Shown: in pieces, positions 33,700-43,289 of the stretch
How the letters are laid out: each line of letters starts with the position of its first letter
Numbering within the stretch: the first letter of the stretch is position 1
Assembly (NCBI GenBank): GCA_017165825.1
Contig: CM029367.1
Span: 458,863-522,862, forward strand
Length of the DNA: 64,000 nt
Direction of reading: 5' to 3'
Source: Hepsetus odoe
Lineage: Eukaryota > Chordata > Actinopteri > Characiformes > Hepsetidae
Position numbers and translations under genes: made by a program
The notes under the pieces: generated by a model
What the model was told of the DNA's origin: nothing
The model's database searches: none
What the model saw: only the letters and a program-made list of their open reading frames with translations

Positions 33700-34855
33700 C
33701 TACAAAAACACCTTCACATGAGTCTTCTGTGTCCTCATACACCACACTTTTAGCCTTATGGATTTTGTATTTCCTTTTTGTGCTTGGACAGTCTCGTTTG
33801 ATATGTCCTTCTTTTCCACATTTATAACATCGCCATGGTCTGCTCCCACTGCTTTTGACTCGTCCTGCATATCTCCACGCACTTGAGATGACATCGCTGA
33901 TGCACCACTGGTCAATGTGCTACTTTCAGTATGTACTCGTTTTTGTTCCTCATTTATCAGAGCTTGTTGGACAAACTGTAGCATCAAATCATTCATTTTT
34001 GTCTCCAAAGCAGTAACAGCTGTCGTATAGCTGGGTGGTAAACTTCCTAGAAGAGTGACAGTTTGGTCCTCTTCTTCAATCTCAGACCCTATTGCACCTA
34101 GCTGATCAGTAAGCTCCTTCATTCTTCTCAGATGATCACTGAGTTTTTCTCCTTCTTTCATTTCACACCGGAAGAACTTTTTTTCAGAAATAGCTTATTA
34201 GCAACAATGTCTCTTTCAAATGTACCTTTTAATGTCTCCCATGCTTCTTTAGAGGTCTTACAGCTGGTTATCAAATATAACTGAGGTGCACTCACATTTA
34301 ACACCAACACTGAGAACGCCTTTTCTCTCTTTCTTTCAAACTCAGCTCGTGTGTTAGCATTAGCATCCGCAGCTAACTGCTCAGTCTCTTGTACCATACC
34401 CCACAGTCCATACCCCACAGTCCACACCCCACAGTCCACACCCCACAGTCCATACCCCACAGTCTATACCCCACAGTCCATACCCCACAGTCTATACCCC
34501 ACAGTCCATACCCCACAGTCCATACCCCACAGTCTACACCCCACAGTCCATACCCCACAGTCCATACCCCACAGTCCATACCCCACAGTCTACACCCCAC
34601 AGTCTATACCCCACAGTCCATACCCCACAGTCTATACCCCACAGTCCATAACCCACAGTCTACACCCCACAGTCCACACCCCACAGTCCATACCCCACAG
34701 TCCATACCCCACAGTCTATACCCCACAGTCCATACCCCACAGTCCATACCCCACAGTCCATTTGCTTTCAGAAGATGCTCCAACTGAAATTTCCACATTG
34801 CCCAGTTCTCAGGTCCGCTCAGCTTGTCAATAAACAATTTATCTTCCCACAACAC
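33700..34855 (-). pseudogene. copia gag remnant with internal minisatellite
   Basis: The N-terminal piece (to 34855) reads KLSGPENWAMWKFQLEHLLK. It is followed by the 14-bp repeat array, then ETEQLAADANANTRAEFERK and the UBN2-type gag block with MKEGEKLSDHLRRMKELTDQ. A CCHC zinc knuckle lies near 33800-33835 (CYKCGKEGHIKRDCP, out of frame with the preceding part). The frame before the array does not match the frame after it. Confidence 0.8.
34393..34761. repeat. 14-bp minisatellite inside copia gag
   Basis: About 26 copies of CCCCACAGTCCATA with four variants at two positions (CCATA, CCACA, CTATA, CTACA). Because 14 is not a multiple of three, a 14-residue peptide period appears in every frame (GVDCGVWTVGYGLW on the minus strand). 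The CTATA variant creates an in-frame TAG in one frame. Confidence 0.95.
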
Positions 34856-34862
34856 TGTTTAT

Positions 34863-34874
34863 GAGCCCATAACC
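34863..34874 (-). other. copia primer-binding site (initiator Met tRNA anticodon arm)
   Basis: Directly next to the 5' LTR. Read on the minus strand it is GGTTATGGGCTC, complementary to GAGCCCATAACC. The anticodon arm of vertebrate initiator Met tRNA reads GGGCCCATAACC (recalled), giving 11 of 12 matches. Priming by an internal half of this tRNA is known for copia-type elements. Confidence 0.7.
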
Positions 34875-34975
34875 TGTTGTTTTATGTTTTTTATTTTTAA
34901 CTCGTAACATAGAAGGTACCAGCAGAGGGCAGTAATGCACTTGCAAAAACACAATGTAAAATTACTTTTACAACA
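34875..34975 (-). repeat. copia 5' LTR (101 bp)
   Basis: TGTTGTTTTATG...TTTTACAACA on the plus strand. It is joined at 34976 to a SINE that lacks its own terminal bases. Confidence 0.9.
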
Positions 34976-35215
34976 ACCCTTGTCATTGCAAGGTCACAGT
35001 ACAGCACATAGTGAACCACAACGAAATTGGACTTCTGCATTTATGCACTCAAACACCGTGCAGCAGGGGGCAGCTATTGAAAGCGCCCGGGGAGCAGAGA
35101 TTGGTATGGTACCTTGCTCAAGAGTACCTCAGGGCAACCTTCTGGTGAGGGAATTGAACCCACAATTTTCTGATGCAGGGGCAACTCCCTAACCACTAGG
35201 CCACCGCTGCCTAGA
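34976..35215 (-). mobile_element. tRNA-derived SINE next to copia
   Basis: Same family as 19344-19616. The head on the minus strand is CTAGGCAGCGGTGGCCTAGT, with TGGGTTCAATTCC at the B-box position. The 3' terminal GAAAGTGACAA is replaced by the copia LTR end, so the LTR junction lies within the SINE tail. Confidence 0.8.
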
Positions 35216-35289
35216 TCCGCCGCAGATCAGGTTAGACATCTTGGAGACAAATTTAGACAAGCAAGGTCCAGGGGAGAGATGAGGATTAC

Positions 35290-36420
35290 TCTCCTGTGAT
35301 CCAAGATGGCGGCATGGTAAGACACAGCGGCCTCTCTGGGATCCAAATTTTGGTGCTAAAGTCTTGTTAAAGTCTTTCATACGACTACTATTCATCATAA
35401 GACTTGCACATGAGCATCATAACTGTGGATGCTCTTACATATATCCGTAAAACAGTGCTGGAGCTCAGGAATCAACCGGCATACAGTCTTCCAGCAACTC
35501 TCTGAACAACGCTACATGAACTCCTGCTGCAAAGACCAGGCCTTCAGTCCCGAGATCGCCTGCTGTACCTGGCCGACTGAGAGGACATCGAAAGTGGTGC
35601 GAGAGGAAACAGAAATGCAGCAAGTGTGCTGGGGTCCGGGCTCAGCTAAGGGCTAACGCTGGCCAACTGGCTATTCCATCCATCCTCCTCGCCAGTGTCC
35701 ACTCCCTGGATAATAAACTAGACTGCATATGACTTCAGCTGACTACCCAGTGTGACTACAGAAACTGCTGTGTTTTTGTTTGTATGGAGACATGGCTCAG
35801 CAACAGTGTTCCGGACACGGCCATTCAGCTCGCCGGACTCTCTGCGTTTCACTTGGACAGAAACACCGCTGGCAAGACTCATGGAAGGGGTTGTGTGTTT
35901 ACATAAACACACAACGGTGTGCGAACACTGTGCAGTAAGTGCATTGAGCATTATACTATCTCAAAGTCCATCATCAACTCCTGAGAACCTGGGACAAGGT
36001 CTTCAAGTCAGGGGACGAGGCCACCCTAAGAACAGCGAGGGCAAACTTGTATTGGGCCATCAGAGCAGCCAAACAAGCTCACTAATTAGTGCACTGTTAT
36101 GCACTAATGCACATTCATGCACATGAACCGCCTTAACACTTACCACACCACTTATTATTTATTTTTGCACTCTGCACTTTAGTCACAACACTGCTCCGCT
36201 ATACTGTCCAACAGCTTCTGCTGCTTTGTTACATAACACTGCAGCTCTCTGGCGAATGAATGTCCTGTCTGTTGTACTGTCTGTGGTTGTCTGTACTTGC
36301 CTTGTCTTGTGTTTTATGTGATGTCGCCTTATGTGTAGCACGAAGGTCCTGGAGAAACGTCATTTAATTTCACTATGTACTGTGTATATGGTTTAAATGA
36401 CAAAAAACTTACTTGACTAC
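35290..36420 (+). mobile_element. L2/CR1-like LINE with internal deletions
   Basis: Three pieces of one LINE are joined. The first is a 5' part with an endonuclease-like reading (LDNKLDCI-like text, CVFVCMETWLSNS, SAFHLDRNTAGKTHGRG-like) up to about 35910. The second is a linker piece (SGDEATLRTARANLYWAIRA) near 36005-36085. The third is a 3' end (GGTCCTGGAGAAACGTCATT ... AAAAAACTTACTTGACTACT) with the TTGACT tail typical of fish L2-like LINEs. The reverse transcriptase is absent. Confidence 0.65.
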
Positions 36421-36632
36421 TTGACTATATCGGGAGAAGGATGTTGAAGATGGAGCTGCAAGAAAAGAGGAAAAGATTAGGTTTATGGACTTGGTGAGAG
36501 AGGGTTAGGGTTAAGGTTAGGGTTAGGTGGATGGTTTGAAGGAGGAAGATGCAGAGGACCATAAAAAATGGAGAGGGTTGATCCACTGTGACGACCTCTA
36601 AACGGGAGCAGCCGAAAGAATAAGAAGATGAA
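36421..36632 (+). mobile_element. RTE 3' end fragment with telomere-like run
   Basis: Reads GATGTTGAAGATGGAGCTGC ... GGAGGAAGATGCAGAGGACC ... TAAACGGGAGCAGCCGAAAG with an AAGAAGA tail, complementary to the left end of the 27031 element. A GGTTAGGGTTAAGGTTAGGG run is embedded at about 36505-36532. It lies next to a fragment of the A/B module 3' block (36636-36722). Confidence 0.75.
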
Positions 36633-36777
36633 TAACTGCTCTCAGGAGCTGTTTTAAGCAGCAGGTCTAGGAACAAAACTCCAGACACTGAGACTGTATC
36701 AGTTATAATGGATGTCTGGTCATGAATGTGAGCTGCTCAGTTTTATAAAAGAATTCAGACTAGGGTTGGGGTTAATA

Positions 36778-36936
36778 GGGTGGTGGTGGTCTAGTGGTGG
36801 GATACTTGCCTACTACCACTGGGTCCCTGAGCAAGACCCTTAACCCTGAGTGTCTCCAGGGGGGCTGTCCCTGCAATTAGGACGTAGAAGTCGCTCTGGA
36901 TAAGAGCGTCTGATAAATGCAAATGCAAATGTAAAC
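36778..36936 (+). mobile_element. second SINE family, with TAAATG-type tail
   Basis: Head GGGTGGTGGTGGTCTAGTGG and a tail region CGCTCTGGATAAGAGCGTCT then GATAAATGCAAATGCAAATG. This tail is a hallmark of a widespread fish SINE. A related copy without its tail is at 45172-45335. Tail-only pieces are at 22195-22235 and 49245-49322. Confidence 0.75.
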
Positions 36937-37214
36937 GTTAGGGAATGCTCAACATGAATTCAGACAATGTTCAGCATTTTTAAAAACTTGATGGGAAAAT
37001 ATTTTATGGTTCTACCCAAAGTCCAATTTGGGAGATCTTCCTGTTCAGACTCAACAGTTCAAGTTTCAGTGTGTGCAGTAAACAATTCCTTTTGTAGAGA
37101 GAAGTAAGTACAAGTACACTTAAGTTTCCCTTCCTGTCACCAGTGGTGAAATTGGAATGAACATTGATGATCTCAGCTGTCCTCACTACCGTTACAATGA
37201 CTAGGCTTTGGTCA

Positions 37215-37400
37215 GAGACATTGCAGTTCCTGTTACAGTCAGTGATGCAGTTACTCAGGATGCACATATGGTTCCTCTGCAGTACATGGTGAGGATGGGT
37301 GGAAGGAGATCTCCTCAGCCTGTGCAAGAAATAGAGATGCTGCTGGACTTTACACAGGGCTGTACGGACTGTTGTGTTGATCTTTTACTGTAACATTTAA
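37215..37400 (-). mobile_element. L2-like LINE fragment
   Basis: The plus strand reads CAGTTCCTGTTACAGTCAGT, TACTCAGGATGCACATATGG, TGGTGAGGATGGGTGGAAGG and GAAATAGAGATGCTGCTGGA. These match, in order, the complement of the C-terminal part of fish L2-like RT ORFs recalled from other genomes. A related piece follows Rex3 copy 1 at about 43985-44020. Confidence 0.55.
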
Positions 37401-37587
37401 GCTTTTCTGTTGGTCAGATCATGTTAGTTTCACACACTATGAAGAACAGCTCCTGTTTAAAAAAGTAGACATAAGAGCTAAAAGATGTGAGCACGTATTT
37501 TCAGTCAGTGTTTGAACTGTTAGGCTGTAAGAACACATTTACAAAATGAAAATATTTCGCCATATTTTGCAGATATTTAACTGGAGC

Positions 37588-38080
37588 TCCTGGTGTGAAT
37601 GTCTCTGACCAAACCATTAGAATCAGACTTAATGAGGATGGCCTGAGGGCCCGACAACCTCTAGTGGACCCTGTGCTCACTGTCCGGCACCATGGAGCTC
37701 AGCTGGCATTTTCCAGAGACCACCAGAATTGGCAGGTCCGACACTGGTGCCCTGTGCTTTTCACAGATGAGAGCAGGTTCACACTGAGCTCATTTGACAG
37801 ACATGAAAGGGTCTGGCGAAGCTGCGGTGAATGCTATGGTGTAACATGGTTCAGCATGATGGGTTTGGTGGGTCAGTGTTGGTCTGGGGAGGCAGATCCA
37901 TGGAGGGATGTACAGGATAAAGGATGCAACCTGACTGGTATCAGGTTGAAATCCTTAGACTCATTGTTAGACCCTTCACTGGTGCAGTGGGTCCTGAGTT
38001 CCTCCTGGTGATGATAATGTGGCCTCATGTGGCGAGAGTCTGCAGGCAGTTCCTGGAGGATGAAGGAATTGATACCACTG
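37588..38080 (+). pseudogene. Tc1-like transposase remnant
   Basis: A 138-codon frame (37595-38011) reads MNVSDQTIRIRLNEDGLRAR ... VLFTDESRFTLSSFDRHERV, the region around the first catalytic Asp of Tc1 transposases. It then loses frame. The rest matches the 45812-46766 element (TTAGACCCTTCACTGGTGCA, GATGATAATGTGGCCTCATG). No termini were found, so it is a fragment. Confidence 0.8.
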
Positions 38081-38352
38081 AGGTTTGGTTCTGCATGAAC
38101 GCTGGCTGTTTTTAAAAAGTGGTGATTGTGGTTTTCATAATATTTTATTTTCTAAAAGTATTTATAAAAATATTTTATATTTTAATATTTTATCAAAGCT
38201 GTTCTTAAAGCACCGCACAGTGATGTTTCTGTTCTTCAGTAAACCGTCTCTGTTCCAGACTCTCCAGACTTTAAATGATGAAAGTCCACTTTATGATCAG
38301 TTCTGTAGTCTGGAGAGGATTTAAAGAGGAGATAGAAAAGATGATTCTCTCA

Positions 38353-38905
38353 CTCAGGCTGTACTGTCCTCACACTCAGTACTGTCTCTGTACTGTCCTC
38401 ACACTCAGTACTGTCTCTGTACTGTCCTCAGTCTCAGTACTGTCTCTGTACTGTCCTCACACTCAGTACTGTCTCTGTACTGTCCTCACACTCAGTACTG
38501 TCTCTGTACTCTCCTCACACTCAGTACTGTCTCTGTACTGTCCTCAGTCTCAGTACTGTCTCTGTACTGTCCTCAGTCTCAGTACTGTCTCTGTACTGTA
38601 CTCGCACTCAGTACTGTCTCTGTACTGTACTCGCACTCAGTACTGTCTTTGTAGCATCCTCATAATCAGTACTGTCCCTGTGCTGTACTCATGCTCAGTA
38701 CTGTCTCTGTACTGTCCTCGCACTCAGTACTGTCTCTGTACTGTCCTCGCACTCAGTACTGTCTCTGTACTGTCCTCGCACTCAGTACTGTCTCTATACT
38801 CTCCTCACACTCAGTACTGTCTTTGTAGCGTCCTCACAATCAGTACTGTCCCTGTGCTGTACTCATGCTCAGTACTGTCTCTGTACTGCACATTCACTCA
38901 ATTCT
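38353..38905 (+). repeat. 29-bp VNTR, expanded allele (module B)
   Basis: About 19 copies of GTACTGTCCTCACACTCAGT + ACTGTCTCT, with period 29 fixed by unit starts at 38361 and 38390. Variants include CTCAGTCTCAG and CTCGCACTCAG. A block TTGTAGC(A/G)TCCTCA(T/C)AATCAG ... CTGTGCTGTACTCATGCTCA occurs twice (near 38647 and 38822), which suggests duplication of a multi-unit segment. Confidence 0.95.
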
Positions 38906-40322
38906 GTTTCTGTAGTCACATTCAGTACGGTCCCTGTGTGGCTCTACTGTTAACTGGTGCATTCCATCTTCTCCAGCAGTAGCTCCTGGGGTGAGGACAG
39001 CAGCTCTAGTTCTACCACAGTGAAGAAAGCTTGATCCATTTCTCTCCAAGAAAGCTTGATTCATTGATCCATTGTTCCTCCACCTCCATCAAAAGATCTA
39101 AAAGAAGACACCAGAACCAACACACCTGAACAACCACACTGTTTAAAACACTCAGGTTCAACCAAAAGAAGAAGAACCAAAAGACTTACGTTCCCTGTTG
39201 TAGATGCTTCATCTCACTACAGACCAGCTCACAGTAGGTCAAACTGACGCTCCTGCTGGACAACTGGACACAGATGATCATCAGAGCACAAATGGAAAGT
39301 CACACAAAATAAATAATAAATAATAAACTCCATACTGTGGACAGATTTGTTGTCCTTTAAACCAGAATCTTTTCTAATAAATCACAACTGAATCTATGAT
39401 CTCTCTGTCTTTTTCTACCTGTTTGTCCATTTACTCCAGGAACCATCCCTCCTGCTGAAGTGAAATCTGATGGAGAAAAAGAAAAGACTGAGTTAGTGAG
39501 CGTTAGTGAAGATTTTTTAAAATCTGAAACCTTACTTTTGTAAGATAGATTTTAAAAAAGGTGTGTGTCTGTGGTTTTACTCCCTTCAACTTTGTGTTGA
39601 GTGGGTTGAGTCTGTGGGATGGTGTTCAGGTGGGAGTTTGATTGAATAAAACTTTATTAAAACCCGGAAACATCTCTGAAAGAATGGTTTACGTTATTTG
39701 ATACATTTACATTTTCTAAACCTTTTTAATCTCATTTACTCCCATTGAATAAAGACTTGATCGAGGGCTTCCTCCAGTGTTTGCTCGATGGAAGTGAAAC
39801 TGAGTGTGATGTTGATGTTGCACACGCGGAATGACAAGACATGTTTTCAGGTGTCAACTGGTTTCGAACTCCAAATATAGCACAGAACATTTCTTAATGA
39901 GCGCCTGCTGCTGTTTCGGGTGCTATCATGAATGCTCCATCACTACTGCCATCTATTAGCCAAAATGTGCATTCATTTACAGGTCACTTAAACAAAAGCA
40001 GGTGAGTTTCCCTTCGTCTTACATGAGCCAGAAAACATTTCAAATAAGAATAACAAAAAACAAAACAAAACAAAAAAAAAGAACTCTACAAACGGGGCAA
40101 AGCTAAATAATAAGATAAACACACATAATAATAGACTTAGTGCACCAGAATAAATGTCCAGGGTGCCACATTTACACACAGTTAAAAAGATGGACACTTG
40201 TCTAAAGTGGGGTCCTCTGGTCTTTATTTCTGAATGGAGCAGGATCTCTGGAATGAAGGTTCATACATCAGCTGTGCTGCTCTCAGGAGCTGTTTGTGAG
40301 CAGCAGTGAAGCAGGTTTAGGG

Positions 40323-40392
40323 AAATGGAGACAGTTGATCCGCTGTGGCGACCCCTAAACGGGATCAGCCGAAAGAAAAAGAAGAAGAAGAA
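40323..40392 (+). mobile_element. 70-bp RTE tail insertion with 17-bp target duplication
   Basis: An AAATGGAGACAGTTGATCCG ... GGATCAGCCGAAAG piece with an (AAG)n tail is flanked by GTGAAGCAGGTTTAGGG at 40306-40322 and 40393-40409. Module A has one GTGAAGCAGGTTTAGGG and no insert at 23107-23123. Confidence 0.95.
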
Positions 40393-41300
40393 GTGAAGCA
40401 GGTTTAGGGTCAACAGTCCAAACACTGAGACTGTCTCACTTATAATGGAGGTCTGTGTTACTTCCTGGAATAAGTTCTGATAAAGTTTGTGCTGATGAAA
40501 TCATATCCATACACGGGCTGCTCAGTGTGAGTGTGTGTGTGCTTTCAGTGATGCAGAGGAAAGTGTTTTTTACAGTAAAACTAAACAACAGGGTGTGCAG
40601 TGGGAACACATTCATAAAAAAATAAAAGTGTTAAACTAACCTGCCCTGGCCTGCACCAACACACATACCAGGTGAACGATGTACAAACAATCTTGTACAA
40701 CTATTAACTACACAACACACAACCGCACACTGTCTAGAACTCGGGCACTCTGTTCACTATGAGATGCACAGCAGCCTCTTTAGACCGGAACACTACATGG
40801 ACAATCCACCAAAGGGAACCACAACAATCTTTCTTTGAGTTGGAAACTACTAATTTTAGGGAACAAAAACATGTGAAATAAAGACCACAACACCTCCTTG
40901 AACCGCCACCTTATCGTGGTGGAGGGGTTTGCGTGTCCCAATGATCCTGGGAACTATGTTGTCCGGGGCTTTATGCCCCTGGTAGGGGCACCCAAGGCAA
41001 ACAGGTCCTAGGTGAGGGAAGAGACAAAGAGCGGTTCAGAGGACCTCTTATGATGAATAAAAACTTTGGAAGACGTTCTCCCTCGCCCGGACGTGGGTCA
41101 CCGGGGCCTCCCTCTGGAGCCAGGCCTGGAGGTGGGGCCCGCTGGCGAGCGCCTGGTGGTCAGGCCTTCACCCATGGGGCCCGGCCGGGCTCAGCCCGAA
41201 GAGGCAACGTGGGTCCCCCTTCCCATGGGCTCACCACCTGTGGGAGGGGCCAAAGAGTTCAGGTGCGTTGTGAGCTGGGAGGTGGCCGAAAACGGGGGCC

Positions 41301-41857
41301 TTGGCGGTCCGATCCTCGGCTGCAGAAGCTGGCTCTAGGGACGTGGAACGTCACCTCTCTGGTGGGGAAGGAGCCTTGAGAGGGGCTGGACTCTTTTCCA
41401 CTCTGGAGTTGCCACCGGTGAGAGGCGCCGAGCAGGTGTGGGCATACTTATTGCCCCACGGCTTGGGGCCAGTACACTGGGGTTTACCCCGGTAGATGAG
41501 AGGGTGGCGGCCCTCTGCCTTCGGGTCGGGGGACGGGTCCTTAGTGTTGTCTGCGCTTATGCGCCAAACAGCATTCTGGACTACCCACCCTTTCTGGGGT
41601 CTCTGGAGGGGGCACTAGAGAGCGTCCCTGCTGGTGACTTCATTGTTCTGCTGGGGGACTTCAATGCTCACGTGGGTAATGACAGTGACACCTGGAAGGG
41701 CGTAATTGGGAGGAATGGCCCCCCCGATCTGAAGCAGAGCGGTGTTTTGTTATTGGACTTTTGTGCTCGTCACGGATTGTCCATAACGAACACCATGTTC
41801 AGGCATAAGGATGTCCACATGTGCACCTGGCACCAGGACACCCTAGGCAATGATTGA
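41301..41857 (+). pseudogene. Rex3 endonuclease domain remnant (copy 1)
   Basis: ALGTWNVTSLVGKEP opens the apurinic-type endonuclease, then ~30 codons present in copy 2 are missing at 41377. After a frame change comes GVGILIAPRLGASTLGFTPV, VVCAYAPN, LLGDFNAHVGND (catalytic GDFN) and HMCTWHQDTLG. A second frameshift at 41855 moves the reading to the next frame. Confidence 0.85.
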
Positions 41858-43289
41858 CTTTGTGGTCGTGTCATCGGACTTGCGGCCCCATGTCTTGGAC
41901 ACTCGGGTAAAGAGAGGGGCGGAGCTGTCAACCGACCATCACCTGGTGGTGAGTTGGCTTCGTTGGTGGGGGAGGATGCCGGTCAGACCTGGTAGGCCCA
42001 AACGCATCGTGAGGGTCTGCTGGGAACGTCTGGCAGAGTCCCCTGTCAGGACAAGCTTCAACTCCCACCTCCGTCAAAGCTTTAACCACGTCCCGGGGGA
42101 GGTGGGGGACATTGCGTCTGAATGGACTAGGTTCCGTGCCTCCATTGTCAAGACAGCTGACCGGAGCAGTGGCCGGGAGGTGGTCGGTGCCTGTCGCGGT
42201 GGCAACCCTAGAACCCGTTGGTGGACACCAGCGGTGAGGGATGCCATCAAGCTGAAGAAGGAGTCCTACCGGGCCTTTTTGGCCAGTGGGGCTCCGGAGG
42301 CAGCTGATAGGTACCGACAGGCCAAGCGGAATGCGGCTCTGGTGGTTGCTGAGGCAAAAACTCGGGCATGGGAGGAGTTTGGAGAGGCCATGGAGAAGGA
42401 CTTCCAGACGGCTTCGAGGAAATTCTGGTCCACCATCTGGCGTCTCAGGAGGGGAAAGCAGTGCACGGTAAACACAGTGTATAGTGGGGATGTTACGCTG
42501 CTGACCTCGACTCGGGACATCGTGGGTTGGTGGGGGGAGTACTTCGAAGACCTCCTTAATTCCACCAACATGCCTTCCGAGGAGGAAGCAGAGCCTGGGG
42601 ACATAGAGGTGGACTCTTCCATCTCTGGGGTCGAGGTTGCCAAGGTGGTCAAAAAGCTCCTTGGTGGCAGGGCTCCGGGAGTGGATGAGATCCGCCCAGA
42701 GTTCCTGAAGGCTCTGGATGTTGTAGGACTGTCATGGCTGACACGCCTCTGCAACATCGCATGGACATCGGGGACGGTGCCTCTGGATTGGCAAACCGGG
42801 GTGGTGGTCCCCCTCTTTAAGAAAGGGGACCGGAGGGTGTGTTCCAATTATCGAGGGATCACACTTCTCAGCCTCCCGGGGAAAGTCTATTCAAGGGTCC
42901 TGGAAAGGAGGGTCCGTCGGATAGTCGAACCTCAGATCCAGGAGGAGCAATGTGGTTTTCGTCCAGGTCGCGGAACAGTGGACCAGCTCTACACCCTTAG
43001 CAGGGTCCTGGAGGGTGCATGGGAGTTTGCCCAACCAGTTTACATGTGCTTTGTGGACTTGGAGAAGGCATTCGACCGTGTCCCTCGGGGGCTCCTGTGG
43101 GGGGTACTCCGGGAGTATGGGGTATCGGATTCCCTGTTAAGGGCTGTCCGGTCCCTGTACAACCGGTGTCAGAGCTTGGTCCGCATTGCCGGCAGTAAGT
43201 CGGACCTGTTCCCGGTGAGGGTTGGACTCCGCCATGGCTGCCCTTTGTCACCGATCCTGTTCTTGAACTTTTATGGACAGAATTTCTAG
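41850..43289 (+). pseudogene. Rex3 endonuclease C-terminus and RT (copy 1)
   Basis: A 479-codon frame reads MIDFVVVSSDLRPHVLDTRV, then LSTDHHLVVSWLRWWG (endonuclease SDH), a linker, and the RT palm/finger blocks APGVDEIRPEFLKAL, YRGITLLSLPGKVYSRVLER, EEQCGFRPGRGTVDQLYTLS, MCFVDLEKAFDRVPRGLLWG and VGLRHGCPLSPILF. A frameshift near 43275 moves the catalytic loop into another frame. Confidence 0.9.

Larger units (their letters stand above)
31290..34975 (-). mobile_element. Ty1/copia LTR retrotransposon, internally deleted
   Basis: Two LTRs of 100-101 bp enclose a minus-strand interior with gag, integrase and reverse transcriptase remnants in the copia order (integrase before RT). Copia elements are uncommon in vertebrates but known from fish. 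Defects seen: frame breaks between every domain; loss of part of the integrase core near 32940; no RNase H region between the RT (which ends around YESMVGSLLYVS) and the 3' LTR; and a 14-bp minisatellite inside gag. No matching 5-bp target duplication was found. The copy is not capable of transposing by itself. Confidence 0.92.
38210..40650 (+). repeat. module B of the duplicated unit
   Basis: Begins with GTTCCAGACTCTCCAGACTT, then the expanded VNTR, an acceptor (TTCTCCAGCAG near 38980), a terminal-exon relative with a broken frame, ACTGTGGACAGATTTGTTGT, and the block at 40200-40495 that is about 97% identical to 22994-23205 by eye. It ends near CAGTGATGCAGAGGAAAGTG (40545). Its 5' exon with GTAAGT donor is not evident, so the copy seems dead. 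Confidence 0.75.

Noticed and set aside
34351..34833. 160-codon plus-strand frame of HTPQSTPHSPYPTV-type repeats
   Set aside because: It arises from the 14-bp minisatellite read on the strand opposite to copia gag.
37208..37393. 61-codon frame that looks like a conserved protein
   Set aside because: The DNA matches the complement of an L2-like LINE; the frame is antisense to it.
38275..38982. 235-codon frame rich in Cys, Ser, Thr and Leu
   Set aside because: It is a translation of the 29-bp VNTR. The 29-residue period appears in any frame, and no other feature supports a gene.
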